NCBI RefSeq assembly: GCF_014204915.1
Contig: NZ_JACHMH010000001.1
Location: 4,489,501-4,553,500 of the forward strand
Length of the DNA stretch: 64,000 bases
Reading direction: 5' to 3'
Source: Crossiella cryophila
GTDB lineage: Bacteria > Actinomycetota > Actinomycetes > Mycobacteriales > Pseudonocardiaceae
Position 1 is the stretch's first letter. Each line of letters opens with the position of its first letter. The notes under the pieces are model-generated. The model was not told the origin of the DNA. It worked only from the letters and a program-made list of their open reading frames with translations, and ran no database searches. Below, piece after piece: positions 43,657 to 52,429 of this stretch. The position numbers were made by a program, and so were the translations under genes.

Positions 43657-44885
43657 CGGGCACCCGTCCCGGCACCCGCGCCACCACCGGCTCCAGCCCC
43701 GCCCGCACCGCCACCGGCTCCGCCGCCGGGTGCCACGCCGCCGCCCCGGCCACCGCCGAATCCGCCCGCGCCGCCCTGCTGCGTGGTGCCCTGCGCGGTG
43801 GGCACCACCACCTGGTCGCCCTCGGTGAGTCCGCCGGTGATCTCGGTCAGCGCCTCGCCCTTGATCCCGACCTGCACCGTCCTGGTCACCGGCTGCCCGT
43901 TCGCCAGGACGGTGACCCGGCTGGTCGCGCCGGAGCCCTGCACGGTGAAGGTCGGCACGGACAGCGCGTTCTCCGCCCGCGCCACCACGATCCGCACACT
44001 CGCCGACTGCCCCGGCTTCAACCCGTCGGGGGCTCCGTCCAGGACCAGGGTGGCCCCGTACTGCACCACGTTCCCGGTGCTCGACGGTGTCAGGTCGACC
44101 TGGGTGACCTTGGCCGCGAACTGCTGGTCCGGCAACGCGTTCACGGTGACGCTGGCGAGCTGGTCGGGTTTGACCTTGGCCACGTCGATCTCGGCGATGG
44201 TGGCCCGCACCTGGAAGTCGCTCAGGTCCGACAGCACCACGAACCCGGTGGCACTACTGGTGTTCGCGGCGGTGCTGCCGCTCCCGGTGCCGCCGGATCC
44301 GCTGCTCGCGCCGCCGCCGGTCCCGCCGGTGCCCGCCTGCGCGCCGACCGTGCCGGAGATCGAGATGACCGTGCCGTCCGAGGGCGCGGTGAGGGTGGCC
44401 GCGGTCAGGTTGGTCTTCGCCTCGGTCACCGCGGTTCTGGCCTGGGTGAGCTGGCTGCGGCGCTGGGCCACCGTGGCCGGGTCGGGGCCGTTGGGATTCG
44501 TGGTGGTCTGGGCGGCGGTCAGGCTCTGCTGGGCGGCGTCCAGGTTCGCGTTCGCCTCATCCACCTTGGCCTGCAACGGCACCGTGTCCAGCTTTGCCAG
44601 GGCCTGGCCCTTGGTCACCTTCGCGCCGACCTTGACCAGGATCTGCTTGACCGTGCCGGTGGTGCCGAAGTTGGCGCCCACCGTGTTCGCGCTCTGCACC
44701 GACCCGGCCGCGGTCACCGTGGCGGTCACCGTCGCCTTGCCCGCCGCCACCGTCCGGCTCTGCGGGGTGCCGGCCGCGGTGGCGGGGCGCAGCGCGAAGT
44801 ACGCGGCCACCGCGGCCGCGACCAGTACCGCGCCCAGGGCTAGGTTCAACACCAGGGCACGCCGAGACCTCGTCATGGCTGGCAT
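43653..44885 (-). CDS. HlyD/MacA-like adaptor protein
   Basis: A 410-residue membrane-fusion-type adaptor in a Gram-positive setting: an N-terminal membrane anchor (ALVLNLALGAVLVAAAVAAYFAL), a split lipoyl domain (VGANFGTTGTVKQILVKVGAKVTKGQALAKLD, then TLTAPSDGTVISISGTVGAQAG), a short helical hairpin (AKVDEANANLDAAQQSLTAAQ...TQARTAVTEAKTNLTAATL) and beta-barrel domains. Gly/Ser-rich stretches interrupt the second lipoyl half and form the last 50 residues, both probably wall-spanning or flexible. First gene of the four-gene leftward export operon. Confidence 0.88.
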
Positions 44886-44950
44886 GCTCGAAGCCGGATG
44901 TGGGAGCGCGCTGGGCGTTCCCTGGGAATTGCCTGGGAGAGGGGAACCCG

Positions 44951-45589
44951 TTGCCGACCACCCGGTCCGACTTCCTGGCCACCGCACGGGTGGCCGCGCG
45001 GTTGTTGCGGCACCCGGCGCTGGCCGGGTCCTGGGACAAGCCGAGCGCGCTGCCGGAGTTCTCGGTGGCCGGACTGGCCGGTCACCTGGCCTTCCAGGTC
45101 ACCGCGCTGCCCACGATCCTGGCCGGGCCCATCCCGCCCGAGCTGCCCATCTCGCTGCCGGAGCACTACAGCCGGGTGGCCTGGGTGGACGCCGACCTGG
45201 ACCACGAACTCAACGTGCGCATCCGGGACAGCGGTGAGGAAGCCGCCGCCGACGGACCGGCCGCGCTGGCCGACACGGTGGACGCGGCCATCGCCACCCT
45301 GACCGAGACGCTGCCGGAGACCCCGGAGCGCACGGTGCGCATCCAGTTCTGGGGACCGTGGTCGCTGACCCTGGAGGACATGCTCCTCACCCGCATGATG
45401 GAGCTGACCGTGCACAGCGACGACCTGGCGGTCAGCCTCGGCGTGCCCACCCCGGACTTCCCGCCCGCCGCGGTCGAGGCGGTGGTGGACCTGCTCAGCC
45501 GCCTGGCCCTGCGCCGGCACGGCGCGCCCGCGGTGCTGCGCGCGCTCACCCGAGCCGAGCGCGCACCGGCGAGTATCACCGCGTTCTGA
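44951..45589 (+). CDS. DinB/maleylpyruvate isomerase-family protein
   Basis: A 212-residue protein of the same superfamily as the gene at 528 but little alike in sequence: FSVAGLAGHLAFQVTALPTIL has the first His, and MMELTVHSDDLAVSLGV the E-x-x-VHxDDL motif for the remaining metal ligands. Presumed thiol-dependent; substrate unknown. TTG 44951 is chosen because a GGGAGAGGGG ribosome site ends a few bases upstream; a GTG at 44900 would add 17 residues. Divergent from the MacA-like gene; overlaps the convergent SnoaL-like gene by 14 bases. Confidence 0.8.
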   Translation: MPTTRSDFLATARVAARLLRHPALAGSWDKPSALPEFSVAGLAGHLAFQVTALPTILAGPIPPELPISLPEHYSRVAWVDADLDHELNVRIRDSGEEAAADGPAALADTVDAAIATLTETLPETPERTVRIQFWGPWSLTLEDMLLTRMMELTVHSDDLAVSLGVPTPDFPPAAVEAVVDLLSRLALRRHGAPAVLRALTRAERAPASITAF

Positions 45590-46100
45590 GCAGGCGGTCC
45601 GGCAGTGGCGCCAGGGGGTAGCGCTGCCAGAAGAAGGCGTCCGCGGCGTGCTGGTCGGCGGCGAAGTTGATCGCCTCGACGATCTTGCCGCGCTGGATCC
45701 GGTAGGCCAGCACCCAGGTGATGTCCAGTCCCGGCGGGCTGGTGCTCCAGCCGCGGTGCAGGTCCACCACCCAGTCGCCGTCCGCGCCGAGGAACAACAC
45801 CTCGGCACGGAACCCGGCCCGGCCCAGCTCGGCGAAGAAGGCCAGCACCTCCCGCACCCCGACCTTGGTGCCGGACAGCGGGTGGTGGCCGGGGATGGTC
45901 CAGCGGATCTCCGGCGCGAAGAACTCCCGCAGCGCCCGGAGATCACCCTTGGCGTAGGCGGCGTAGTAGCGGCGGATCAAGGCCACGTTGGGATGGTCCC
46001 GGCCACCCGCCTGCGCCGTCCCGCCCAGCAACGCGGCCGCCGCCAGCCCCGCGCCCCCGGCCCGCAACAGGTTGGCCCGGCTCACCATTCGCTCTGTCAT
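45576..46100 (-). CDS. Exported SnoaL-like/NTF2-fold protein
   Basis: A 174-residue protein with a probable signal peptide (SRANLLRAGGAGLAAAALLGGTAQA, Tat-like but with one Arg) and a SnoaL/ketosteroid-isomerase-like fold: VALIRRYYAAYAKGDLRALREFFAPEIRWTIPGHHPLSG...GVREVLAFFAELG...HRGWSTSPPGLDITWVLAYRIQRGKIVEAINFAADQHAADAFF. The last segment is the classic family ending. Enzyme or binding role unknown. Divergent from a LysR gene 61 bases away, which probably regulates it. Confidence 0.85.
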   Translation of the reverse strand: MTERMVSRANLLRAGGAGLAAAALLGGTAQAGGRDHPNVALIRRYYAAYAKGDLRALREFFAPEIRWTIPGHHPLSGTKVGVREVLAFFAELGRAGFRAEVLFLGADGDWVVDLHRGWSTSPPGLDITWVLAYRIQRGKIVEAINFAADQHAADAFFWQRYPLAPLPDRLLRTR

Positions 46101-46161
46101 GACCCCAGGCAACCGCGCGGGCTTCACCGCGGTCCAATACCCGTGCCCATACCGTTCGGGC

Positions 46162-47061
46162 ATGGCTGACGTGGACACCCGGCTGCTGCGCTACTTCATC
46201 GCGGTCGCCGAACACCTCAGCTTCACCGCCGCGGCCAAGACGCTCTACCTCGCCCAACCGTCGCTGAGCCGCCAGATCCGGCAACTCGAATCCCGCCTGG
46301 ACGTCGAGTTGTTCCAGCGCAGCAGCACCGAGGTCCGCCTCACCGCCGCGGGCACCGCGCTACTGGCCGCCGCCCGCACCCACCTCACCGAGTGGGAGCA
46401 CACCCAGCGCCTGGTCCGCTCGGCCGCCGCGGCCGAACGCGGCGCACTCCGGGTCGGCTTCGTCGCCACCGGCTGGGGCCCACTGGCCCGGCAGGCCAGA
46501 ACCCTGCTGTCCCAACGACATCCCGGCAAGATCGAACCCAAACGCCTGGACTGGGGCGGCGAACCCCAGGCCCTGCGCGAGGGCGCGGTGGACATCGCCT
46601 TCCTGTGGCTGCCCGCCGACACCACCGGCCTGCACGTCGAACCGGTCGCCACCGAAGCCCGCTGGGCCGCCCTGGCCCGCACCCACCCGTTGGCGGACAA
46701 GGATTCCGTCACCATCGGCGACCTGCGCGAGGACCCGGTCATGTGGACCCGCCGCGCCCCGTCCGCCTGGGTCGACTGGTGGGCGGTCAACCCCCGCCCC
46801 GACGGCTCCACACCCCGCTGGGGACCGGAGAACGACAACGTGGAGGAGATGCTGGAGGGCGTGGCCACCGGCGCCGCGATCTGCATCAGTCCGGAGTCGA
46901 TGGCCCGCTTCTACACCCACCCCGAGCTGACCTGGCTGCCCATCACCGACATCGACCCACTGCGGATCGCGCTGGCCTGGCCGCGGGAGCGCGCGGACCC
47001 GCTGCTGCACGCCTTCGTCCGCGCGGTCCTGGACAGCCTCGGCCAGGGCCAGTCCGTTTGA
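46162..47061 (+). CDS. LysR family transcriptional regulator
   Basis: A 299-residue LysR protein: N-terminal winged helix MADVDTRLLRYFIAVAEHL, then AAKTLYLAQPSLSRQIRQLESRLDVELFQR and a two-lobe effector domain from about residue 92 (GALRVGFVATGWGPLARQARTLL...). The divergent SnoaL-like gene is its probable target, with operators in the 61-base gap. Confidence 0.94.
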   Translation: MADVDTRLLRYFIAVAEHLSFTAAAKTLYLAQPSLSRQIRQLESRLDVELFQRSSTEVRLTAAGTALLAAARTHLTEWEHTQRLVRSAAAAERGALRVGFVATGWGPLARQARTLLSQRHPGKIEPKRLDWGGEPQALREGAVDIAFLWLPADTTGLHVEPVATEARWAALARTHPLADKDSVTIGDLREDPVMWTRRAPSAWVDWWAVNPRPDGSTPRWGPENDNVEEMLEGVATGAAICISPESMARFYTHPELTWLPITDIDPLRIALAWPRERADPLLHAFVRAVLDSLGQGQSV

Positions 47062-47069
47062 GGACATGC

Positions 47070-47657
47070 CTAAGGCGATCCGCTTATCCAGCGGTCTGTC
47101 GCGCGGATCCAGCGCATCACCTGATAGCCGCGTCCCATCGAGTACATCCACATCAACACCGCGAGGGAGGTGGCGAGCACAAGTGGAGTCCAGGCGGTGC
47201 CCTGCTCGCTGCTCCACCTCTGCGTGAGAAAGGTCGCGCACAGCAATGGTGGTGGCAGCATGAATCCCAGCGAGGCGACGATGAATCCGATGCGGGAATC
47301 GGCTGACGGAAGCCGCGGCATTCGAGTCCTGTCGTCGGACCCGGCGGACCGCAGGAAGTTCTCCCAATCGAGAACGGGTTCACCGAGCCCGGCGACTAGG
47401 CGTGGCCGCAGGTGTCTGTTCAGGTAGGCCGCGATGCGAAAGACGGCCATGAGATGGTCGCAGTAGCGGAGCCAGAGGACGCACGAGATCACCGCGAGTA
47501 CCAGCAGCGCGGCATCGATCTTGCTGGAGGCGGTGATGCCCACGCCCATGCCCACCAGGTTCAGGCCGAAAATCGCACTCGCGTTGGTCTGGTGGAAGAG
47601 GCTTTCCGCTCTGAGGCTGTCATATTCCGCCTTGTCGATGTCGCTGGCGTCGGTCAT
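47070..47657 (-). CDS. Membrane protein, unknown function
   Basis: A 195-residue protein with four membrane segments in two pairs (ASAIFGLNLVGMGVGITA with AALLVLAVISCVLWLRY; IGFIVASLGFMLPPPLLCATFL with PLVLATSLAVLMWMYSMG), separated by a cytoplasmic loop of about 55 residues. By eye its codon use is less GC-biased than its neighbours (codons such as GAA, AGA and GCA occur), which may mark recent acquisition. No family recognised. Confidence 0.75.
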   Translation of the reverse strand: MTDASDIDKAEYDSLRAESLFHQTNASAIFGLNLVGMGVGITASSKIDAALLVLAVISCVLWLRYCDHLMAVFRIAAYLNRHLRPRLVAGLGEPVLDWENFLRSAGSDDRTRMPRLPSADSRIGFIVASLGFMLPPPLLCATFLTQRWSSEQGTAWTPLVLATSLAVLMWMYSMGRGYQVMRWIRATDRWISGSP

Positions 47658-47829
47658 CGGAATTCGTCCGGATTGCCGATCGCCTGCTGGATGGCCATGA
47701 AGTTGATCCCCCGCTCGGCGTTCGTGTGGTGCGCACGACCATGTCGCGCAGGGGAGGTGGGTCGTTACCCCGACAGTGAATGCACGTCTACCGCACCCCC
47801 ACCGCGATCAGCGGGCCAACCGTCAGCCG

Positions 47830-48798
47830 CTAGTGCCCGAAGCTGGACATCAGCTGTCCGCTGCCCGGATTCCGCCACACCAGCACCACCCCGCGCCACA
47901 GCGCCGACCCGCCGGAGACCGCGGGCGCGGTGGCCGGATCCACATCGGTGGCCGCGCCGGTGAGCGTGGTCAACGGCTGCCAGGCGGTGCCGATCCTGGC
48001 CGTGTAGTGCAGCCGGGTGTCCGTGCCACTGCCCTTCCACACCACGAACGGCGCCAGGAACCCACCGCTGGACTGGGCCGGGGTCGCGGTCGGGGTGTGC
48101 GTGCTCAGCCCAACCCACGGATTCGGGAACGGCCCCCAGGCGATCGGCGTCAGCCCCGCGGCGCTCATCCGCACCGAACCCTGCGCGCCAAGGTAGGTCA
48201 GCAGCACCCGGTCGCTGAACGCGTCGATGTCCGGCGGCGCCTCGCTGCTCACCCCCGGCACCGCCCGCGCGGGCTGCCAGGTCGCCCCCACCCTGGCCGC
48301 CACGTAGAGCTGACTGTCCGCGCCCACACCCCGCCAGGCCAGGTAGAACGGGTGCGTACCGCCGGTGCTCGGTCCGCCGGAGGCGGCCAGGCCGACCCCG
48401 GCGCCGGGCGGGCCGACCGGTTGCGGCGGCGACCAGGTCTGGCCCGCGGTGGTGCTGCGGATGGCCTGGATCCTCGGCGGGGTCGCGGTGTCCTGCCACA
48501 GGATGGTGAGCACCCCGTTGTCGCAGGCCAGCGTGGGCACCTCCGGGGTGGTCACGGTCAGCGCCCTGGGCAGCCAGCGGCGCATCTGGTCCCAGGTGGC
48601 GAAGCCGAGCCGTCCGCTCGGTTCCCGCCACAGCAGGTAGGTGCCGCCACCGCAGGCGGCCACCGACGGCCGGTGACTGGCCACCCCGCCAACCGGCCAG
48701 GGCTGCTGCCAGGCCAGCACGGCGGGCGCGGCCTGCGCCGCGGGGCTGACCGTGGCCAGCAAGGCCAGTAGCACCAACAGGATTCTCGCTCTGCGCAT
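47830..48798 (-). CDS. Secreted beta-propeller-like protein
   Basis: A 322-residue protein with a signal peptide (ILLVLLALLATVSPAAQAAP) and about six blades of a repeated pattern: WQQPWPVGG...YLLWREPSGRLGFA, TILWQDTATPPRIQAIRST, FYLAWRGVGADSQLYVA, FVVWKGSGTDTRLHYTARIG, VLVWRNPGSGQLMSS. The xLxWRGxGxDxxLxYA motif is that of lectin-like/sialidase-fold propellers that may bind sugars; no catalytic residues are visible. The ATG at 48798 has GGGAG upstream. Confidence 0.85.
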   Translation of the reverse strand: MRRARILLVLLALLATVSPAAQAAPAVLAWQQPWPVGGVASHRPSVAACGGGTYLLWREPSGRLGFATWDQMRRWLPRALTVTTPEVPTLACDNGVLTILWQDTATPPRIQAIRSTTAGQTWSPPQPVGPPGAGVGLAASGGPSTGGTHPFYLAWRGVGADSQLYVAARVGATWQPARAVPGVSSEAPPDIDAFSDRVLLTYLGAQGSVRMSAAGLTPIAWGPFPNPWVGLSTHTPTATPAQSSGGFLAPFVVWKGSGTDTRLHYTARIGTAWQPLTTLTGAATDVDPATAPAVSGGSALWRGVVLVWRNPGSGQLMSSFGH

Positions 48799-48979
48799 GT
48801 CGGACTCCCTCGTGCGTGCCGGGATCCAGCACAGCAGGGCAGCTCGGGAAATCGTCATCCCGGTACCAAGGGGCACCGGTTTCCGCCCGCTCAGGCGACC
48901 GTGCGGCGGATCACGGTGTGTGATGCCGCCGGTCCGGGTAACGCACAGGGAGACGTTGTCCCACAACGAAAGGAGCATC

Positions 48980-50128
48980 GTGCCCTGGTACCTGCTGCTC
49001 GGCGTGGGCGCGCTGGCCGCGGTCGCCGCCGCGATCCTGGGCGTGTACCTGCTGCACCGGCTGATCCGTCGGCTCGGCAGGCGCGTCAGGGTACTGGCCA
49101 GTCTGGCCCGCCGCGGCTACCGGCCTGCCCAGGTGCTGGCCGTGCTGTTCGCGCTGCAACTGTCCCTGCTGCTGGGCGCGCCCGGCGGCGGCTGGCGCGA
49201 ACCGGTGCTGCACGGCCTCGGCCTTGCACTGATCGGCGCGGGCGCCTGGCTGGTGATCGCGCTGGTGCTGGTCTTCGAGGACGCCTCCCTGGCCCGGATC
49301 CGGCTGGACCGGGCGGACAACCGGCAGGCCCGCCGGATGCACACCCAGATCACCCTGATCCGCCGGGTCGCGGTGGCGGTGATCGCGGTGCTCACCATCG
49401 GCGCGATGCTGATGACCTTCCCCGGCGCCCGCGCCGCCGGCACCAGCCTGCTCGCCTCCGCCGGTGTGATCGGCGCGATCTCCGCGCTGGCCGCGCAGTC
49501 CCTGCTGGGCAACGTCTTCGCCGGGGTGCAGATCGCCTTCAGCGACGCGATCCGGATCGAGGACGTCGTGGTGGTGGAACAGGAATGGGGCCGGATCGAG
49601 GACATCACCCTGACCTACGTGGTGGTGCACCTGTGGGACGACCGGCGGCTCATCCTGCCCACCTCCTACTTCATGGCCAAGCCCTTCGAGAACTGGACCC
49701 GCCGCGAATCCCGGCTGCTCGGCACGGTCGAGCTGGACGTGGACTTCGCGGTGCCGGTGGAGGCGATGCGCGCCGAACTGCGCCGGGCACTGGAGGCCAG
49801 TGAGCTGTGGGACGGCCGGGTGTGCGTGCTCCAGGTGACCCAGGCGATCAACACCCTCCTCCGGGTGCGGGCCCTGGTCAGCGCCGCGGACGCGGGCAGC
49901 CTGTGGGACCTGCGCTGCCTGGTCCGCGAGGACCTGGCCCGCTGGCTGCGCGAACAGCACGCCGACGCGCTGCCCCGGCTGCGGGTCGAGCAGGCCCGCC
50001 CCGGTGGCGGCCGGGACGAGCCGGCGCCCGCGGACGACGCGGACGCCCGGCTCTTCGGCGACACCGCCGACGGCAGGGAACGCACTCATGCCTTCAGCGG
50101 TCCTGCCGGGAACCCCGCCGAGAACTGA
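48980..50128 (+). CDS. MscS-type mechanosensitive channel
   Basis: A 382-residue channel: three to four N-terminal helices (LLLGVGALAAVAAAILGVYLL, VLAVLFALQLSLLLG, GLGLALIGAGAWLVIALVLVF, VAVAVIAVLTIGAMLM), the pore-lining TM3 SLLASAGVIGAISALAAQSLLGNVFAGVQIAFSDAIRIED, and the cytoplasmic beta domain VVVEQEWGRIEDITLTYVVVHLWDDRRLILPTSYFM. It opens under membrane tension to release solutes. GTG 48980 is set by AGGAG 4 bases upstream. The 3' end overlaps the convergent small membrane gene by 35 bases. Confidence 0.93.
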   Translation: MPWYLLLGVGALAAVAAAILGVYLLHRLIRRLGRRVRVLASLARRGYRPAQVLAVLFALQLSLLLGAPGGGWREPVLHGLGLALIGAGAWLVIALVLVFEDASLARIRLDRADNRQARRMHTQITLIRRVAVAVIAVLTIGAMLMTFPGARAAGTSLLASAGVIGAISALAAQSLLGNVFAGVQIAFSDAIRIEDVVVVEQEWGRIEDITLTYVVVHLWDDRRLILPTSYFMAKPFENWTRRESRLLGTVELDVDFAVPVEAMRAELRRALEASELWDGRVCVLQVTQAINTLLRVRALVSAADAGSLWDLRCLVREDLARWLREQHADALPRLRVEQARPGGGRDEPAPADDADARLFGDTADGRERTHAFSGPAGNPAEN

Positions 50129-50333
50129 GCAACACCTCTTCCCAGGCGTTGAGCACCGACAACACCGTCCCGGCCAGGGCCACCGCCAGCGCGAGCTGGA
50201 GGAGACCCTCGGCCGGGAACCGGTTGACCACCAGCACCAGCGCCCACACCTGGACCGCGGTGTACAGCAACGTGATGACCAGTCGGCTGCTCACCGTCGA
50301 CTGGTCCGGACGAACCTGTTCCTGCTGACTCAT
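50094..50333 (-). CDS. Small membrane protein
   Basis: A 79-residue protein with two hydrophobic segments (LVITLLYTAVQVWALVLVV and LLQLALAVALAGTVLSVL) and polar, Arg-rich ends. ATG 50333 chosen, with AAGGGG upstream, over an in-frame start at 50414. No family recognised; it may be a small accessory of the Crp/MscS neighbourhood. Confidence 0.6.
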   Translation of the reverse strand: MSQQEQVRPDQSTVSSRLVITLLYTAVQVWALVLVVNRFPAEGLLQLALAVALAGTVLSVLNAWEEVLLSSRRGSRQDR

Positions 50334-50438
50334 GACGCTGACCCCTTCCCCGGGTGAACTCTCCAGGGCACAGGTGTAAACCCGTTTCCGCAGGTCCATT
50401 GCGTCACCTGACACACAACTCCAGGGATGTCCGCCAGC

Positions 50439-51158
50439 TCACGCCGACTCGGCGGCCAGCGCCCGCAACCCGGGCAGGTCCAGCACGGTGATCCGCTGCC
50501 TGCCGGTGTCCACCAGCCGCCGGTCCCGCAGCTCGCGCAGCACCCTGGCCAGGGACTCCCTGGACACCGACACGGTGTCGGCGAGCTGCTGCTGGCTGAT
50601 CGACAACGCGATCTCCACCCCGGCGGCCACCGGGCGCCCGTACTGCTCGGCCAGGTCCAGCAGCAACGCCACCGTGCGGTGGGTGACCGAACCGTCCACG
50701 TACTCGCTGCGCCGCCGGTCGGACTGGCGCAACCGGTCGGCCACCACCTTCAGCATCGCCCAGGCCACCCTGGGGTGCTCCTCGCACAGCCGGTCCAGCC
50801 GGGCCGCGGGCACCACCAGCACCTCGACCTGGTCCACCGCGGCCACGTTGGCCGAGCGGGTCCGGCCGTCGACCGCGGACAACTCCCCGACGATCTCGCC
50901 GGGTCCGCAGATCGCCAGCACGGCCTCCCGCCCGGCCACCGAGCCGGTGCTGACCCGGATACGCCCTTCCAGCACCACGAAGACGTGCTGGGACGGCTCG
51001 CCCTGGCTCCAGATCACCGCACCGGGTGAGAACCGCCGCCGGGTACCGGCCGAACGCATCGCGGCACGCTCGGCTGGCTCGAGGAGCCCCCAGAAAGTGC
51101 CGATCGAAGGCCGCCTTCCCCGATGCCCGACGGTTGTTCGGTTCTCAGGCTCCCCCAC
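50439..51158 (-). CDS. Crp/Fnr family transcriptional regulator
   Basis: A 239-residue protein with an N-terminal cyclic-nucleotide-binding-type barrel (GAVIWSQGEPSQHVFVVLEGRIRVSTGSVAGREAVLAICGPGEIVGELSAVDGRTRSANVAAVD) and a C-terminal winged helix (ISQQQLADTVSVSRESLARVLRELRDRRLVDTGRQRITVLD). No Fnr-type cysteine cluster is present. GTG 51158 is preferred because GGAAGGAG lies upstream; an ATG at 51194 would add 12 residues. Targets unknown. Confidence 0.93.
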   Translation of the reverse strand: MGEPENRTTVGHRGRRPSIGTFWGLLEPAERAAMRSAGTRRRFSPGAVIWSQGEPSQHVFVVLEGRIRVSTGSVAGREAVLAICGPGEIVGELSAVDGRTRSANVAAVDQVEVLVVPAARLDRLCEEHPRVAWAMLKVVADRLRQSDRRRSEYVDGSVTHRTVALLLDLAEQYGRPVAAGVEIALSISQQQLADTVSVSRESLARVLRELRDRRLVDTGRQRITVLDLPGLRALAAESA

Positions 51159-51292
51159 GGGGGTTTCTCCTTCCGTGACCACGATCACGCTCATCACGGA
51201 TCGGTTGCGATCCGCTGAGAACAGTCCGACACGAGTGTCGAAATTGCCGCTTTTTCCGCGCGAGCGGCGGGTTGAGGTGCATCATCCGGAGA

Positions 51293-52429
51293 ATGAGCAC
51301 GGGGGCAAGAAGCCGACTGGCGGATCTGGCGCAGCGCTACTGGACCAGAGGGGCTCCGGGCCGGGAGACCCCGCCGGAGCTGCTGAGCGGTCTGTTCCGG
51401 CTCTGGCTCGTCGCGTTGTTCCTCAAGGTCCTCGGCGCGTCCTGGGATGTGTCCTGGCACTTCAAGTGGCTGCGCGACGACCTCGCGCCGCCGCACCTGA
51501 TCAACATCACCGGCAACGCGATCGTGGTCGCCCTGGTGCTCTTCCACGGCTACACCGGCTACGGCACCGACCGGCTCGGCCTGCGCCTGATGCAGTGGGG
51601 CGCCGGCATCTTCTTCACCGCGGTGCCGCTGGACCTGATCAACCACCGGGTCAACGGCCTGGACATCACCTCATGGAGCGTCTCGCACGCGCTGCTCTAC
51701 CTGGGCACCGCGGTGATGATCGCCGGCGCGATCCGGGCCTGGTGGGTCGACGCCCCGGAGAACCGGGCCCGGCCGGTGGTGCTGGGCCTGCTGTGGCTGT
51801 TCTTCCTGGAGAACGTGTGGTTCCCCAACCAGCACCAGGAGTACGGCGTGCTCTCGGTGGCGGCCTGGGACCGCGGTTCGCCCTACGCCGAGCCGATCCT
51901 GCTGCAGTTCGCCGCCGACCAGATCGGCAAGCCGAGCGTGGACCGGGACTCCCTGGTGGCCTTCTCGCTGCCGGTGCCGGACTGGGTGTACCCGGTGTGG
52001 GCCTGCACCGCGGCACTGCTGGTGCTGGCCATGGCCAGGGCGATGGTCGGCCGCCGGTGGACCGCGACGCTGATCGCGGCCGGGTACGTGGGCTTCCGCG
52101 CGGTGCTGTGGCCGCTGCTGGCCGGGATCGACTTCCCGCCCTCGGCGGTGCCGTTCTTCTTCGTGCTGGCCGCGCTCGGCGTGGACCTGGCCTTCCTGCT
52201 GCCGGTGCCGGAGTGGGCGCGGGCCCCGATCGGTTCGGTGCTGGCCATCGGCCTCGGCTACGGCGCGGTCGCGCTGCAGGGCTTCGTGCTGGTCGCGCCG
52301 CCGGTGGACTACGGCTCGGCGGTGCCAGCCGCGATCCTGCTCGCCGCGAGCTGGTCGGCGGTGGTCTGGCTGCACCAGCGGCGGGGCTGGCACGTGCTGC
52401 CCGCGCGCAGCCCCTGGCCGGCTAGCTGA
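51293..52429 (+). CDS. Polytopic membrane protein next to copD
   Basis: A 378-residue protein with about nine membrane helices. Conserved-looking polar residues sit near helix ends (SWDVSWHFKWLRDDLAPPHLIN, FLENVWFPNQHQEYG, DLINHRVNG), including several His and Trp that could bind metal or haem. I do not recognise the family. It is convergent with the CopD-like gene (8-base overlap), so a metal or redox role is a guess from context. Confidence 0.75.
   Translation: MSTGARSRLADLAQRYWTRGAPGRETPPELLSGLFRLWLVALFLKVLGASWDVSWHFKWLRDDLAPPHLINITGNAIVVALVLFHGYTGYGTDRLGLRLMQWGAGIFFTAVPLDLINHRVNGLDITSWSVSHALLYLGTAVMIAGAIRAWWVDAPENRARPVVLGLLWLFFLENVWFPNQHQEYGVLSVAAWDRGSPYAEPILLQFAADQIGKPSVDRDSLVAFSLPVPDWVYPVWACTAALLVLAMARAMVGRRWTATLIAAGYVGFRAVLWPLLAGIDFPPSAVPFFFVLAALGVDLAFLLPVPEWARAPIGSVLAIGLGYGAVALQGFVLVAPPVDYGSAVPAAILLAASWSAVVWLHQRRGWHVLPARSPWPAS

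Noticed and set aside
47412-47963. Rightward frame opposite the small membrane protein
   Set aside because: Antisense to the supported leftward membrane protein gene for half its length, and its product has no recognisable fold or start signal.
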